Shown piece by piece: positions 51,503 to 61,281 of a DNA stretch of 64,000 nt. The translations under genes and the position numbers were made by a program. The notes beneath the pieces were generated by a model that searched no databases, was not told the origin of the DNA, and saw only the letters and a list, made by a program, of their open reading frames with translations. Source of the DNA: Aeromicrobium camelliae (GTDB taxonomy: Bacteria > Actinomycetota > Actinomycetes > Propionibacteriales > Nocardioidaceae). How positions within the stretch are numbered: the first letter of the stretch is position 1; the number at the start of each line of letters is the position of its first letter. The stretch lies in NCBI RefSeq assembly GCF_003850045.1, contig NZ_RQJX01000004.1:62001-126000 (forward strand), given 5' to 3'.

Positions 51503-54282
51503 ATGAAGAGGGTTCGGGGGTTCAGACAGCCGTCCTGACCGCGGCCGGTGCAGTGGTCTGGGCGTTATGCCCAGCGGCCGCGAGCGGGGCACCAACGGAC
51601 GCGACACCAGGGACGACGACCGCGTGGCGAGACGGATCCCTATCCGTCGACACCGCGGCACTGGTGAGTCGGTCGGATCTGGTCTTACAGAAGGCGCCGT
51701 GGCGCACGGACCAAGCCGTCCCTCTCGGCACCGGTTCCGTCGGCGCAGCCGTGTGGAGCCAGGACGGCTTCACGGCTCAACTCAACCGCGGAGACGTCTA
51801 TCCAGACATGCAGTCGGCCGGACAGCTCGTCATCCCAGGCCTGTTCACCATGGCCGAAGCCGACGACTACTCCGGCCGGTTGTCGATGCATGACGCGACG
51901 CTGACGCAGAGCGGCGCGGGTATCACTGCGCGCACGTGGATGCCCGCCGGAAGCGAGCAATTGATCGTCGAGGTCAGCGGCGTCGATCCTCGCGAGACGC
52001 AAGAGGTCATGCTGAGACTGTGGGACGGCCGGTTCCCACAAGCGGTCGCCCGCGGGAACGTGGCTGCGCTCGCCGAGACGTTCCAGGACGAACGGAACGG
52101 TCGCGTGACCGGACAGGTCGCGGCAGTGAAGGCCGACGCCCGCGATCCGCGCGCCACGGTGGTCGACGACCGCGAGGTCAAGCTCGAGTTCTGCCCGCGC
52201 CAGGACGGAACGTTCCGTCTCGTGGTGGGCATCCCGTCCTGGGATGGCTCCAAGCTGGAGCGCACGTTGGCTCACGCGGTCCAGGAACGCGGCAACCCTC
52301 GCCAGGCGCATGAGAAGTGGTGGCGTGACTTCTGGCAGAACGCAGCCCCCATGCGCTGGGACTCCGAGGACGGCACCGCCCGGTATTTCGAGACCCTGCG
52401 AGTTCAGCAGCTCTACATGGGCGCCTCGTCACAGCGAGCGGCTGTTCCGACGAGCCACGGTGGCGTGACGAGCATCTTCTCCTCGACCCGCGACAGCATC
52501 CACTGGTCCGCCGACAGCTGGTGGCACTTCAACCTGCGGCAGCCCGTGTGGACGAACTTCGGCGCGGGTACGGCCGAACTCAACGAGTCCTACGTCAATC
52601 TCTACCTCGACCGCCTCGAGGACATGGAGGCCTGGACGCGGCAGCACTGGCCCGCGGCCGAGGGCATCTGCGTTCCCGAGTTCCTGCGTTACGACGGCAC
52701 CGCCGAGGCGTGCCGTGCCGACGACGAGCCCTCTCACGTCAACCGCATCCTCAGCACCGGCGCCGAGGTGTCGCACAACCTGTGGCTGCAGTACCGGCAC
52801 ACCGGTGACGAGAAGCTTTTGAAGCGCAGCTACCCGCTCATGGCTCAGGTCGCACGTTTCTATCTGTCGGTGCTGGAGCCGGACGCCGACGGCATCCTTC
52901 ACCTCCACCACGCGAACGCGCTGGAGGTCCAGTGGGACACCACCGACCCCACGCCGGACGTCGCCGGCATGCGAACGATGTTCCCGATCGTCGCCGATCT
53001 TGCGCAGAAGTACGGCGACCACGATCTCGCCCGCCAACTCCATGACGCCATCGAGAAGCTCCCGGAGTTGCCGACGACCGAGCGGAACGGGCAGCAGGTG
53101 ATCGCGTGGTCCGCGACCGACGAACCGGCGCACAACACCCAGAATCCCGATCTGGAGGCCGTGTGGCCGTGGGGCGTTGCAGGCGCAGCGGACGAGATCG
53201 CGCACGCCACGTTCGAGAACCGCGTGCACGACCAGACGCGGGAGTGGGCGTCGGACGCTCAGTGGGCGGCCCGGCTCGGCCGCGCGGACGACATGCGCGA
53301 GCTCCTCGTGCGCGGAACCACCGACTTCCAGGCCTTCGCGAACGGCTTCAGCGCCCACAACCGTCGGGCCGACCCGCTGCGCGGCGGAGAGTTCTACGAC
53401 GGTTGGAACGCGGTCGTGGCCTCCACGCTGCAGGACGCACTGGTCCGCGAGGACGACGGGACCATCACCGTCGCAGGATCGTTGCCGCAAGACTGGGACG
53501 TCACCGGGGCCGTCGAGGTTCCCGGCGGCCACCGGATCAGCGTCGAGGCCCACGACGGCCGAGCCACCCTGGTCGGAATCGAGGCCGGCAGTTCCGAGAA
53601 GGTGACGCTGGCGAACCCGTGGCCCGGCGAGGAGATCCAGCTGACCGACGGACGCGGCCGCCGTGTGCTGGCTGAGACGACCGGCCCGTCGCTCGAGCTC
53701 CAGGCGAAGGAGGGACAGTCCTACGTCGTGCAGCGATCGAGTGCGCCGCTGAGCCAGTTCCGCTTCGCAGCGCTCGGCGGTGCGAAGGCCGAGCAGGTCC
53801 AGCACCTCGGCAATCGCTCCTACGGCGTGGACTCGGGAGTGCCGCAGATCATGAGCGACGTCGTTCGGGTCCTGCAGCCGTGGGACGTGCGTCCGTTGCT
53901 TCGTGCGGCGAACGGCGCGCTCACCTACACCGATCGCAGTTACACGATCACGTCGCTGCCTGAGGCGTTGGAAGGTTCGGCCCTCATCCGCGGCATCAAC
54001 GGCGACGGCAAGGTGACGTCCGCGGATTACCTCTCGCTGCAGATCGAGCGTCCTGCCACGGTGTTCGTGGCATTCGCGGCGAACGGCGAAGGAGTGTGGT
54101 GGCCCGCGTGGCTGGAGACCGACGGCTGGCAACGGACCGGGGACGTGGTGGCGACGACCGACCGGCCGATGGTGGTGTTCCGCAAGGACGTGGAGCCCGG
54201 TCGTGTGACCCTCGGCGGTAACTCCGGCGTGGAGGGGCAGGGCGGCAGCAGCTACATCACGTTCGTGTCAGCCCGGGACTGA
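51503..54282 (+). CDS. Secreted GH95-like glycoside hydrolase, frameshift near the start
   Basis: About 926 residues if the frame is repaired. ATG 51503 has GAGGAG 5 bases upstream, but its frame stops after 11 codons. The long frame is reached by a -1 shift at the G5 run 51516-51520; with one more G it reads MKRVRG-VQTAVLTAAGAVVW and on to ASGA, a complete signal peptide. The mature enzyme has an N-terminal beta domain (VPLGTGSVGAAVWSQDG, compare PLGNGxLGAMVFGG of GH95), an (alpha/alpha)6 region (SIHWSADSWWHFNLRQPVW, NPDLEAVWPWGVAG) and a C-terminal accessory domain ending VTLGGNSG. Likely an alpha-L-fucosidase or -galactosidase; the exact family is uncertain. Confidence 0.75.
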
Positions 54283-54290
54283 CGCCCCAT

Positions 54291-54325
54291 CACTGAGCCC
54301 CCGCCGAGCCGGCGGGGGCTCAGTG
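54291..54325. terminator. Bidirectional hairpin after the GH95-like gene
   Basis: CACTGAGCCCCCGCCG (54291-54306) and its complement (54310-54325) form a perfect 16-bp stem with a 3-base loop. It separates the convergent glycosidase gene and the sugar-catabolic array. Confidence 0.88.
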
Positions 54326-54328
54326 GTG

Positions 54329-54634
54329 TCAGGGGCGAGCGAGGGGATCGTTGCCGTGAGGATTCAAGGCCGTCACTGTGGCCGTGATCCACGGCCACAG
54401 CGGCAGGCTCGACAGGGCGTGCTGCAACTCGGCCTCGTCGGCCGCGCGCCACAGACCGATGTTGCGCCATCCGCCCGCGGGCGGGCGCCAGAGCCGCACG
54501 AGGAAACCCTCGCTGGCGAGCTCCGTGGCTCGTCGCGCCTCAGCAGCGCGCAACGCCTCGAACTCGGCCGATCCGATATCAGCGGGGAGGTCGAGTTCCA
54601 TCTCGACGAGGAACTCCCGTGGCCCGGTCGTCAT
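54329..54634 (-). CDS. Muconolactone-isomerase-family protein
   Basis: 101 residues. FLVEMELDLPADIGSAEFEALRAAEARRA, LWRPPAGGWRNIGLW and SSLPLWPWITATVTAL follow the CatC fold closely. No catA or catB is nearby, and it is the last gene of a sugar operon, so it may isomerise a sugar lactone rather than muconolactone. ATG 54634 overlaps the LacI stop (ATGA). Confidence 0.82.
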   Translation of the reverse strand: MTTGPREFLVEMELDLPADIGSAEFEALRAAEARRATELASEGFLVRLWRPPAGGWRNIGLWRAADEAELQHALSSLPLWPWITATVTALNPHGNDPLARP

Positions 54635-55623
54635 CGCGGGGCAGGGCCGGTCGACGCCCGGATGGTCAGCTCCATCGGCTGCGCGACCACCTCTTCGATG
54701 GGCTCGTCGGCGGGTGTGCGTGCGAGCAGGTCGATCGCGCGCGCACCGAGCTCGTGCAACGGCATCTTGACGGTGGTGAGCGCGGGGGACACGTACTCCG
54801 CGATCTCCGCGTCGTGCACCGCGATGAGCGAGACGTCCGCCGGAATCTCGACCCCGGCTTCGCGGAGGGCCTCCATCGCGCCCAAGGCCGACGGGACGTT
54901 GGCGGCCACGACAGCGGTGAAGGCGGGTCCCGCACGCAGCGCCGACGCCATGGCCTCCCGGCCGCCCGCCGCGCTGTAGTCGCCGTTCAAGCGCACCTCG
55001 GGCACGTCCAGGCCGGCGTCGCGGAGCGCCGCCTCGAATCCCGCGCGCCGGCGCTGGGCGGTGTCCGCGTCGTCCGGTCCGCCGAGGAACACGATGCGGC
55101 TGTGGCCGAGCCCGATCAGGTGGTCGACGGCCATCCGCGACGCGCGTGCGTCGTCGAGGACGACGTATCGCCGGCCACCGGGAACGGCGCGGTTCACCAG
55201 GACATAGGGCACGGCGAGGCGGGACATGTCGAGCGTGGGGCCGCCGGCCACCAGCAGTCCGTCCACCCGGCCGCCGTCGACGGCGTCGTACCACGCCGCC
55301 GGGTCCCAGCCCGAGCCCGTCGACGTCATGACGACGCTGCCGCGGGCTGCCGCGGCCTCCTCGGCCCCGGAGATGATGTGGGCGTAGACGGGGTTGGTGA
55401 AGTCCGGGATCACGAGCCCGTACGCGCCCGCGCGCGCCGACCGCAGGCTTCGGGCGATCGCGTTCGGCCGGTAGCCGAGCATGGACGCCTGCTCGAGGAT
55501 CCGCTGGCGGGTCTCTTCACGGACCCGCACCGACTCACCGCGTAGCACGCGCGAGACCAGCGAGACGTCGACCTGAGCCGCTTTGGCCACGTCAGCCAAC
55601 GTGACCCGCGCTGAGGTAGCCAT
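54631..55623 (-). CDS. LacI-family regulator
   Basis: 330 residues. HTH VTLADVAKAAQVDVSLVSRVLRG followed by the hinge LGYRPNAIARSLRS, then a periplasmic-binding-protein-like effector domain (GLVIPDFTNPVYAHII). It is encoded 21 bases after the VOC gene, within the array, and probably controls the array and the glycosidase through TCAAACGTTTGA. The effector should be the sugar or a lactone. Confidence 0.92.
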   Translation of the reverse strand: MATSARVTLADVAKAAQVDVSLVSRVLRGESVRVREETRQRILEQASMLGYRPNAIARSLRSARAGAYGLVIPDFTNPVYAHIISGAEEAAAARGSVVMTSTGSGWDPAAWYDAVDGGRVDGLLVAGGPTLDMSRLAVPYVLVNRAVPGGRRYVVLDDARASRMAVDHLIGLGHSRIVFLGGPDDADTAQRRRAGFEAALRDAGLDVPEVRLNGDYSAAGGREAMASALRAGPAFTAVVAANVPSALGAMEALREAGVEIPADVSLIAVHDAEIAEYVSPALTTVKMPLHELGARAIDLLARTPADEPIEEVVAQPMELTIRASTGPAPR

Positions 55624-55644
55624 CGTCTCCTCCCCTCCTCGATC

Positions 55645-56103
55645 TCAGGCCGGGGGTGGCTGAACCAGCTCGAGCGTGATGTCGTCCGGGTCAAGAAAGT
55701 AGCACGTATAACCCCCGCGGTTACGCCCCTCGGTGATCGCCTGCGGCGGCGACACGAACCGCACGCCGCGCGCCTCGAGCCGTTCGTGTTCGGCGAGGGC
55801 ATCCTCGACGCAGAACGCCATGTGCGAAGCCCCCGGCCGATGGCGGCCGGGGCCGAACGGCTCACCCTGGGGCGTCACGTACTGCACCAGCTCGAGGTCG
55901 TGCGTGGACGCGGCGCGGGGCTGCCCGGGAACGGCGAGCTGCGCGATCCGCAGCGACGCGTCCTCGTACCCGACTAGTGCCCGCGTGTACGCGTTGTCCT
56001 GGTCCTGCTGATGGACGAGTTCGAGACCGAGAACGTCGGTGTAGAAGGCGACGGAGCGGTCGATGTCCGCCACGGTGAAGCTGAAATGCCACACGCCCTT
56101 CAT
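55645..56103 (-). CDS. VOC-family (glyoxalase/dioxygenase superfamily) protein
   Basis: 152 residues, two beta-alpha-beta-beta-beta modules. Candidate metal ligands are His6 (VWHFSF), His of GASHMAFCVED and Glu of ITLELVQ. The family includes lyases, isomerases and epimerases as well as dioxygenases. ATG 56103 overlaps the E1-beta stop (ATGA), so it belongs to the array. Its step in the pathway is unknown. Confidence 0.85.
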   Translation of the reverse strand: MKGVWHFSFTVADIDRSVAFYTDVLGLELVHQQDQDNAYTRALVGYEDASLRIAQLAVPGQPRAASTHDLELVQYVTPQGEPFGPGRHRPGASHMAFCVEDALAEHERLEARGVRFVSPPQAITEGRNRGGYTCYFLDPDDITLELVQPPPA

Positions 56104-57083
56104 GACCGCACCACCTCGCGCAACGCCGTCTCGATCTCGTCCGTCTGCGGCAGGAGCGCTGCCGCGAGCTGGGGTGCGGACGGGATCCGCGAGTCCTTCA
56201 ACGCGACGCGGCGCGGCGGCACGGCCAGCTGGGCACCGGATTCGACGACCCGGCTCACCACCTCGGCACCGAACCCGCCGGTCCGCGCGGCCTCGTGGAC
56301 GACGACGAGTCGTCCCGTGCGCCCCACGCTCTCGAGAACCGCCTCGTCGTCGAAGGGGTTGAGCCAGACCGCCTCGATCACATCGACCCCGACCCCGTCG
56401 GCTTCGAGTCGATCAGCCGCATCGAGGACCTTCTGCGTGATGGCACCCCACGTCACGACGGTGACGTCGTCACCGCTGCGCGGACGGCGATGGCCGCCGA
56501 TCGGCGCGATCGGCTGACCGACGGTGACTTCCTGCTTCGTGCCGGCGTACAGCGTGCGGTTCTCGATCACGACCGTCGGGTCATCGCATGCGATGGCCGA
56601 GAGCAGCAGGTCGTAGGAGTCCTGCGCGGTCCGCGGCATGCAGACGCGAATGCCGGGAACGTGCAGCAGCAGCGCCTCGAGATTCTGGGAGTGCTGCGCG
56701 CACGCCGCCGGTGCGGTGCCCTGCTGGGTGCGGATCGTCAGCGGCGCAGCGGTGCGCCCCTCCGAGACGTAGCGGACGTTGGCCGCCTGGTTGACGATCT
56801 GATCGAACGCCACGAGCGAGAAGTCGATCCACATGATCTCGACGATCGGCCGGCGCCCGAAGCTGGCGGCACCCACGGCGGCGCCGAGCATCGCGGTCTC
56901 GCTGATCGGGGTATCGAACACCCGGTCACCGAACCTTTTCTGCAGGCCGCGAGACACGCCGAAGACGCCTCCCGGCTTCCCGACGTCCTCGCCGTACAGC
57001 AGCGTCTCGGGCATCTCCTCGAGGGCGCGCGCGAGGGCGGCGTTCACGGCACCGCCCACGTTGAGCTTGACGATCTCAGGCAT
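56100..57083 (-). CDS. TPP-dependent dehydrogenase E1, beta subunit
   Basis: 327 residues. LLYGEDVGKPGGVFGVSRGLQKRFGDRVFDTPISE is the transketolase-type pyrimidine domain of E1-beta chains, and the C-terminal transketolase domain ends near HEAARTGGFGAEV. It pairs with the alpha subunit encoded upstream, overlapping its stop by 8 bases. Close to acetoin/pyruvate dehydrogenase E1 (AcoB/PdhB), but no E2 or E3 gene is present. Confidence 0.9.
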   Translation of the reverse strand: MPEIVKLNVGGAVNAALARALEEMPETLLYGEDVGKPGGVFGVSRGLQKRFGDRVFDTPISETAMLGAAVGAASFGRRPIVEIMWIDFSLVAFDQIVNQAANVRYVSEGRTAAPLTIRTQQGTAPAACAQHSQNLEALLLHVPGIRVCMPRTAQDSYDLLLSAIACDDPTVVIENRTLYAGTKQEVTVGQPIAPIGGHRRPRSGDDVTVVTWGAITQKVLDAADRLEADGVGVDVIEAVWLNPFDDEAVLESVGRTGRLVVVHEAARTGGFGAEVVSRVVESGAQLAVPPRRVALKDSRIPSAPQLAAALLPQTDEIETALREVVRS

Positions 57084-58032
57084 ACAGGTGCTCCTTGGCG
57101 GTAGCGGGGTCGACGAGGGGGTCGGCGAGAGCGGCCGCGGCGGCACGGTCCATCTCCTCACGCGCGCGGCGCTCGCACCGGTCGAGCGTCTCCTGCCCCA
57201 CGCCCGAGGCGAGGAGCGTGCGCGTCAGCGCGGCGATGGGTTCCACCTCGCGGTCGGCGTCGAGCTCACCCGCCGGCCGGTACTGCTCGGCGTCGCCGAT
57301 GTAGTGGCCGACGAGGCGCTGCGTGTGCGCCTCGATGAAGGAGGGGCCGCGTCCTGCGACGGCCGACTCGACCGAGAGACGGACCGCCGTCCGGACCTGC
57401 GCGAGGTCGTTGCCGTCTACGCGGACGGCCGGGATACCGAGCGCCGTCGCGCGCTGCGACAGGTCCGGGTTGGCGACCATGTCATTGATCGGCGTCAGCT
57501 CGGAGTAGCGGTTGTTCTCGCAGATGAAGATCACGCCGAGACCGAAGGCGGCCGCGAAGTTCATCGCCTCGGTGACCGCGCCCTGATTCATGGCACCGTC
57601 GCCGAACACGGTCATCGCGATGCGGCCGCTGCCGTCGTACCGGGCGGCGAGTGCGGCGCCGACGGCGATGGGGGCGCCGGCCCCGACGATCGAGTTCTCG
57701 CCGTGGAACCCGTGCTGGGGTGCCGAGAAGTGGGCCGATCCGCCGCGTCCACCGTTGACGCCGCTGACCCGCCCCAGCACCTCGCCGAAGATCTCGCGCG
57801 GCGGCACGCCTCGGGCGACGGCCCAGCCGTGCCCCCGGTAGGTGGCGTAGAGCGCGTCGTGGGCGCGCAGTTCGCTACAGGCTCCGACCGCGACAGACTC
57901 CTGCCCGATCGCGAGGTGGACCGATCCGACCACCTGGTCGGCGAGGCGGAGCTCGCGGATCTTCTCTTCCAACGCGCGGATGCGCCACATCGCGGACAAG
58001 TCGTCGAGACCGCGGGTGATGATGTCGTTCAT
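57076..58032 (-). CDS. TPP-dependent dehydrogenase E1, alpha subunit
   Basis: 318 residues. The TPP/Mg motif GDGAMNQGAVTEAMNFAAAFGLGVIFICENN is complete, and HGFHGENSIVGAGAPIAVG is the usual AcoA/PdhA loop. ATG 58032 overlaps the lyase stop by 4 bases. With the beta subunit it would decarboxylate or cleave a 2-oxo or acyloin compound; the absence of E2 suggests a free enzyme, or use of a lipoyl protein encoded elsewhere. Confidence 0.9.
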   Translation of the reverse strand: MNDIITRGLDDLSAMWRIRALEEKIRELRLADQVVGSVHLAIGQESVAVGACSELRAHDALYATYRGHGWAVARGVPPREIFGEVLGRVSGVNGGRGGSAHFSAPQHGFHGENSIVGAGAPIAVGAALAARYDGSGRIAMTVFGDGAMNQGAVTEAMNFAAAFGLGVIFICENNRYSELTPINDMVANPDLSQRATALGIPAVRVDGNDLAQVRTAVRLSVESAVAGRGPSFIEAHTQRLVGHYIGDAEQYRPAGELDADREVEPIAALTRTLLASGVGQETLDRCERRAREEMDRAAAAALADPLVDPATAKEHLYA

Positions 58033-59414
58033 GCGGGGTCCTTCCAGGGTCGGGGGTGGGTCGCGAGCTCGCTTCGCCACGCGCCCACGGCGGCAGCCGC
58101 GATCTGCGACGCGTCGCCCGTCGCTGTCGTCGCGTCGAGTTCGATGGAGGGCAGGTGCGGATGATCGGCGAGCCACGCGGTCAAGACCTGCTGCAGCGTG
58201 ACGCACTCCCGCCTCGCCTGCTGAGCGAGGGCGTAGACGGCGTCGTGAGCCTCTTCTCGTCCCAAGTGCGGTGCGAGGGCGATCATCGCCGACTCGCTCA
58301 TGATGAGGCCGCCGTCGGCGTCGAGGTTGGCGCGCATCCGGTCCGGGTGCACCGCCAGGGTCTCGACCAGTTCGGCGGCCAGGGCGAGGGCAGAGGCCGT
58401 GTCGACGAACAGCGCCGGGATGAGGGACCACTCGATCTGCCACTCACCGGCCGACCGCTCGTGGCCGACCTCCGCCGCCCGGGACAGACCCGTGAAGGCC
58501 GTCCGGGCCGACACCGCGAAGCCGATGATCGATTCGCTGAAGATGGGGTTCGACTTCTGCGGCATCGTCGACGAAGCGCCGCGGTGGTGCCCCACCGCTT
58601 CGGTCACCTCGCCGATCTCCGTCCGCGACAGGTCTGTCACCTCCCGGGCGAGTCGAGAGGCGCTGGTGGCGCTGCCGACACACACCGCGGCCACATGGAC
58701 GATCGCATCGCGCGAAGCGTGCCAGGGGACCGTCGCGTCGACGAGCCCGAGACGCTCGGCGACGATCGTGCGGATCTTCGCGGCTCGGTCACCCAGCGCG
58801 TCCGACGTTCCCCCGGCCCCGAACAGCGAGACCCGACGAACGTCGTCCCGGCACTCGAGGAGGCGAGAACGGTGGCGCGTCACCTCAGCGAGATAGACGC
58901 CGAGCTTGGCTCCCAACGTCGTCGGAACCGCCTGCTGACCGTGGGTCCGGCCGGCCATCACCGTCTCGGCATGCTCGGCCGTGAGAGCGGCGAGGGCGTC
59001 GCCGAGGCTCCTGAGCCGACGCTCGAGCACCGCCAACGCAGCGTCGAGCTGCAGCGCCAGACCGCTGTCCATGATGTCCTGCGTGGTGGCGCCGAGGTGA
59101 ACGCTGCCGCGGTGCTGCGGCGCCAACGCCGCATCGAGCTGTCGGACCAGGCCGAGGATCGGGTAGCCGACGTTGCGGGCACTCTCCCAGAGGGCGTCCT
59201 CGTCGATGCTCGCCGGATCGGCGCACACCTGCTCGATCGCAGCGGCCCGTTCCGGGTCGATGATCCCGAGCCGGCCTTGCGCGTGTGCCAGTGCGGCCTC
59301 GACCTTCTTCCAGCCGTCGATCGTGTTCGAGGCGGAGAAGACGGCGGCCATCTCACGGTCGCCGTACAGCTCGGCCAGCAGGTCCAGCCCGCGGGCGGGC
59401 ATGGGTGTCGTCAT
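58029..59414 (-). CDS. Fumarase/aspartase-superfamily lyase
   Basis: 461 residues, mostly helical. The three conserved regions are GATTQDIMD (108-116), AGRTHGQQA (154-162) and SSTMPQKSNP (281-290), nearest to adenylosuccinate lyase and carboxymuconate cycloisomerase. The purine and arginine pathways are not encoded here, so it is likely a catabolic beta-eliminase or cycloisomerase of the sugar array. Start ATG 59414 shares a base with the SDR stop. Confidence 0.88.
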   Translation of the reverse strand: MTTPMPARGLDLLAELYGDREMAAVFSASNTIDGWKKVEAALAHAQGRLGIIDPERAAAIEQVCADPASIDEDALWESARNVGYPILGLVRQLDAALAPQHRGSVHLGATTQDIMDSGLALQLDAALAVLERRLRSLGDALAALTAEHAETVMAGRTHGQQAVPTTLGAKLGVYLAEVTRHRSRLLECRDDVRRVSLFGAGGTSDALGDRAAKIRTIVAERLGLVDATVPWHASRDAIVHVAAVCVGSATSASRLAREVTDLSRTEIGEVTEAVGHHRGASSTMPQKSNPIFSESIIGFAVSARTAFTGLSRAAEVGHERSAGEWQIEWSLIPALFVDTASALALAAELVETLAVHPDRMRANLDADGGLIMSESAMIALAPHLGREEAHDAVYALAQQARRECVTLQQVLTAWLADHPHLPSIELDATTATGDASQIAAAAVGAWRSELATHPRPWKDPA

Positions 59415-60196
59415 CAGTGCATCTCCAGTCCGCCGTCGACGTTGATCGCCTGTCCGGTCACGAAAGCCGACCCCTCGCCGGCGAGAAAAGCCACCACGCG
59501 GGCGAGTTCGTCGGGATCACCGACGCGCCCGAGTGCCGTTCGAGCGGCCAGCTCCGACAGGTACTGCTCCCCGGCACCGGGACCGAACTGCTCGTCGCGA
59601 TCGCGGATGATGCCGGCCCACATGTCGGTGAGGAAGACGCCGGGGCACACGGCATTCACCCGAGCCCTCGGCCCGTACGCCAGGGCAGCGGACTTGGTGA
59701 ACGACAGCAGGGCCGCCTTCGAAGCCGCATAATCGGCGGCGTTCGGGCGCCCGGAGCGTCCGGCGACCGAGGAGATCAGCACGATGCTCCCGTTCTCCAT
59801 CAGATCGGCCGCTCCTTGAACCGTTGCCACCACACCGCCGAGATTGACATCCAAGGTGCGGTCCCACTGCTCCGCGGAGATCTGTGACAGCGGCGTGGTG
59901 CGCATGATGCCGACCGCGCTGACGAGCACGTTGAGCCGGGACGCGCCCGCCGCGGCCAGTGCCTTCTCGGGGAGAGCCCGGCACTGCTCACGCTCGGAGA
60001 GATCGACGCCGAGGGCGTGGACGGTGCAGCTCTCGGAGGTCACGGCCTCGGACAGTTCCGCCGCGGCCCGGTCGAGTCGCTCGGACGGCAGATCCGCCAG
60101 CACGATGTCCGTCGCATCCTCCGCGAGACGGGCGGCGCACGCGCGTCCCAGGCCACCGGCTCCGCCGGTGATGAGAACGGTGCGGGGCGCGCTCAT
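59414..60196 (-). CDS. Short-chain dehydrogenase/reductase
   Basis: 260 residues. TGGAGGLG (10-17), Ser143, Tyr156-x-x-x-Lys160 and the PG segment CPGVFLTDM are standard. Asp35 after the second strand favours NAD+, fitting an oxidative role such as 2-keto-3-deoxy-sugar-acid or sugar dehydrogenase. ATG 60196 overlaps the Gfo/Idh/MocA stop (ATGA). Confidence 0.93.
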   Translation of the reverse strand: MSAPRTVLITGGAGGLGRACAARLAEDATDIVLADLPSERLDRAAAELSEAVTSESCTVHALGVDLSEREQCRALPEKALAAAGASRLNVLVSAVGIMRTTPLSQISAEQWDRTLDVNLGGVVATVQGAADLMENGSIVLISSVAGRSGRPNAADYAASKAALLSFTKSAALAYGPRARVNAVCPGVFLTDMWAGIIRDRDEQFGPGAGEQYLSELAARTALGRVGDPDELARVVAFLAGEGSAFVTGQAINVDGGLEMH

Positions 60197-61281
60197 GCGT
60201 CGACCTTCTGAGCCTCGTGGGTGGACATCGACGTGTAGAGCGCCTCGACGAGCGCGAGGGTGCCGAGGTTGTCGGCCGCCGCGGTGGGCGCCTCCGTTCC
60301 GTCGGCGATCGCGCGGAGCAACCCGGCCATCGGCCCGACGAAGGCGTCCGGGATCCAACGGCGGGTCACCGGGTACGGCAACCAACCGTCGGTGGGAAGC
60401 ACGCGGCTGAACAGTTCGAGGGTGTCGGGCCTGCCGTGCGGGTAGTCATAGAGCAGTCCGAGGGTGCCGCGCACGGAGCCCTCCGACCCGTCGATCCGGA
60501 ACTCGGCGCGGAAGTCCCCGGCGATGTTCTCGTGGTTGACGTGCAGCACCGCGCTGACCCCGTCGGGATAGACGAGGGTCGACATCGTGCGGGTCTCACC
60601 GCGTGCCGCCTGACCTGGCCGGGATCCGCCCACGCAGAAGACCCGTTCGGGGTCTCCGAGAATGGAGCGGATCGAATCCAGGTAGTGGATCGAGTGGTAG
60701 CTGATCTCGAGGCGATCGGAGGTCAGCAGCCAGGGCCAGTCCGACCAGTCCGTGACGATATCGGTGCGGAACTCGATGGCCGTGGGACGTCCGATCCAAC
60801 CGCGCTGCACGATCGAGCGCGCCGCTGCGATGCCCTCCTCGAAACGCATCTGCTGGTTGACCGCGACGTGGACGCCGGCTGCACGCGCCAGCTCAACGAG
60901 TTCACGACCGGTCTCCAGGTCCGGGGCGAACGGCTTCTGGCAGAGCATGTGCTTGCCCCGCGCGACCGCTTGCCGCACGATCTGCGGCTGGGCGCTGGCG
61001 ACCACAGCGATGTCGACGATCTCGACTGCCGGGTCGTCGAGCAGGTCCTCCAGCGACGTATGGATGGTCGGGATGCCGTGGCGAGACGCGACATCGGCCG
61101 CTCGCTCGGTGTCGAGGTCATAGATCGCGACGACCTCCAGACCGGCCGCCGCATAGGCGGGCAGGTGCGCATTGTCGACGATGGCTCCGGCGCCGATCAC
61201 GCCGATCCGACGGCGTAGTTCCGGTGGCACGGCGAGGTCGACGTCGTGGGCGACGTCCGACCAGATCTCGGGTCCGCTCAT
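60193..61281 (-). CDS. Gfo/Idh/MocA-family oxidoreductase
   Basis: 362 residues. NAD(P) motif GVIGAGAIV (27-35); CQKP (114-117) replaces the usual EKP but keeps the catalytic Lys116. ISYHSIHYLDSIR matches the conserved His/Asp region near the sugar site. It may oxidise a pyranose to the lactone cleaved by the next gene product. ATGA overlap with the amidohydrolase gene. Confidence 0.91.
   Translation of the reverse strand: MSGPEIWSDVAHDVDLAVPPELRRRIGVIGAGAIVDNAHLPAYAAAGLEVVAIYDLDTERAADVASRHGIPTIHTSLEDLLDDPAVEIVDIAVVASAQPQIVRQAVARGKHMLCQKPFAPDLETGRELVELARAAGVHVAVNQQMRFEEGIAAARSIVQRGWIGRPTAIEFRTDIVTDWSDWPWLLTSDRLEISYHSIHYLDSIRSILGDPERVFCVGGSRPGQAARGETRTMSTLVYPDGVSAVLHVNHENIAGDFRAEFRIDGSEGSVRGTLGLLYDYPHGRPDTLELFSRVLPTDGWLPYPVTRRWIPDAFVGPMAGLLRAIADGTEAPTAAADNLGTLALVEALYTSMSTHEAQKVDA

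Noticed and set aside
52429-54132. 567-codon minus-strand open frame opposite the glycosidase
   Set aside because: Shadow composition; the plus-strand frame has the glycosidase motifs.
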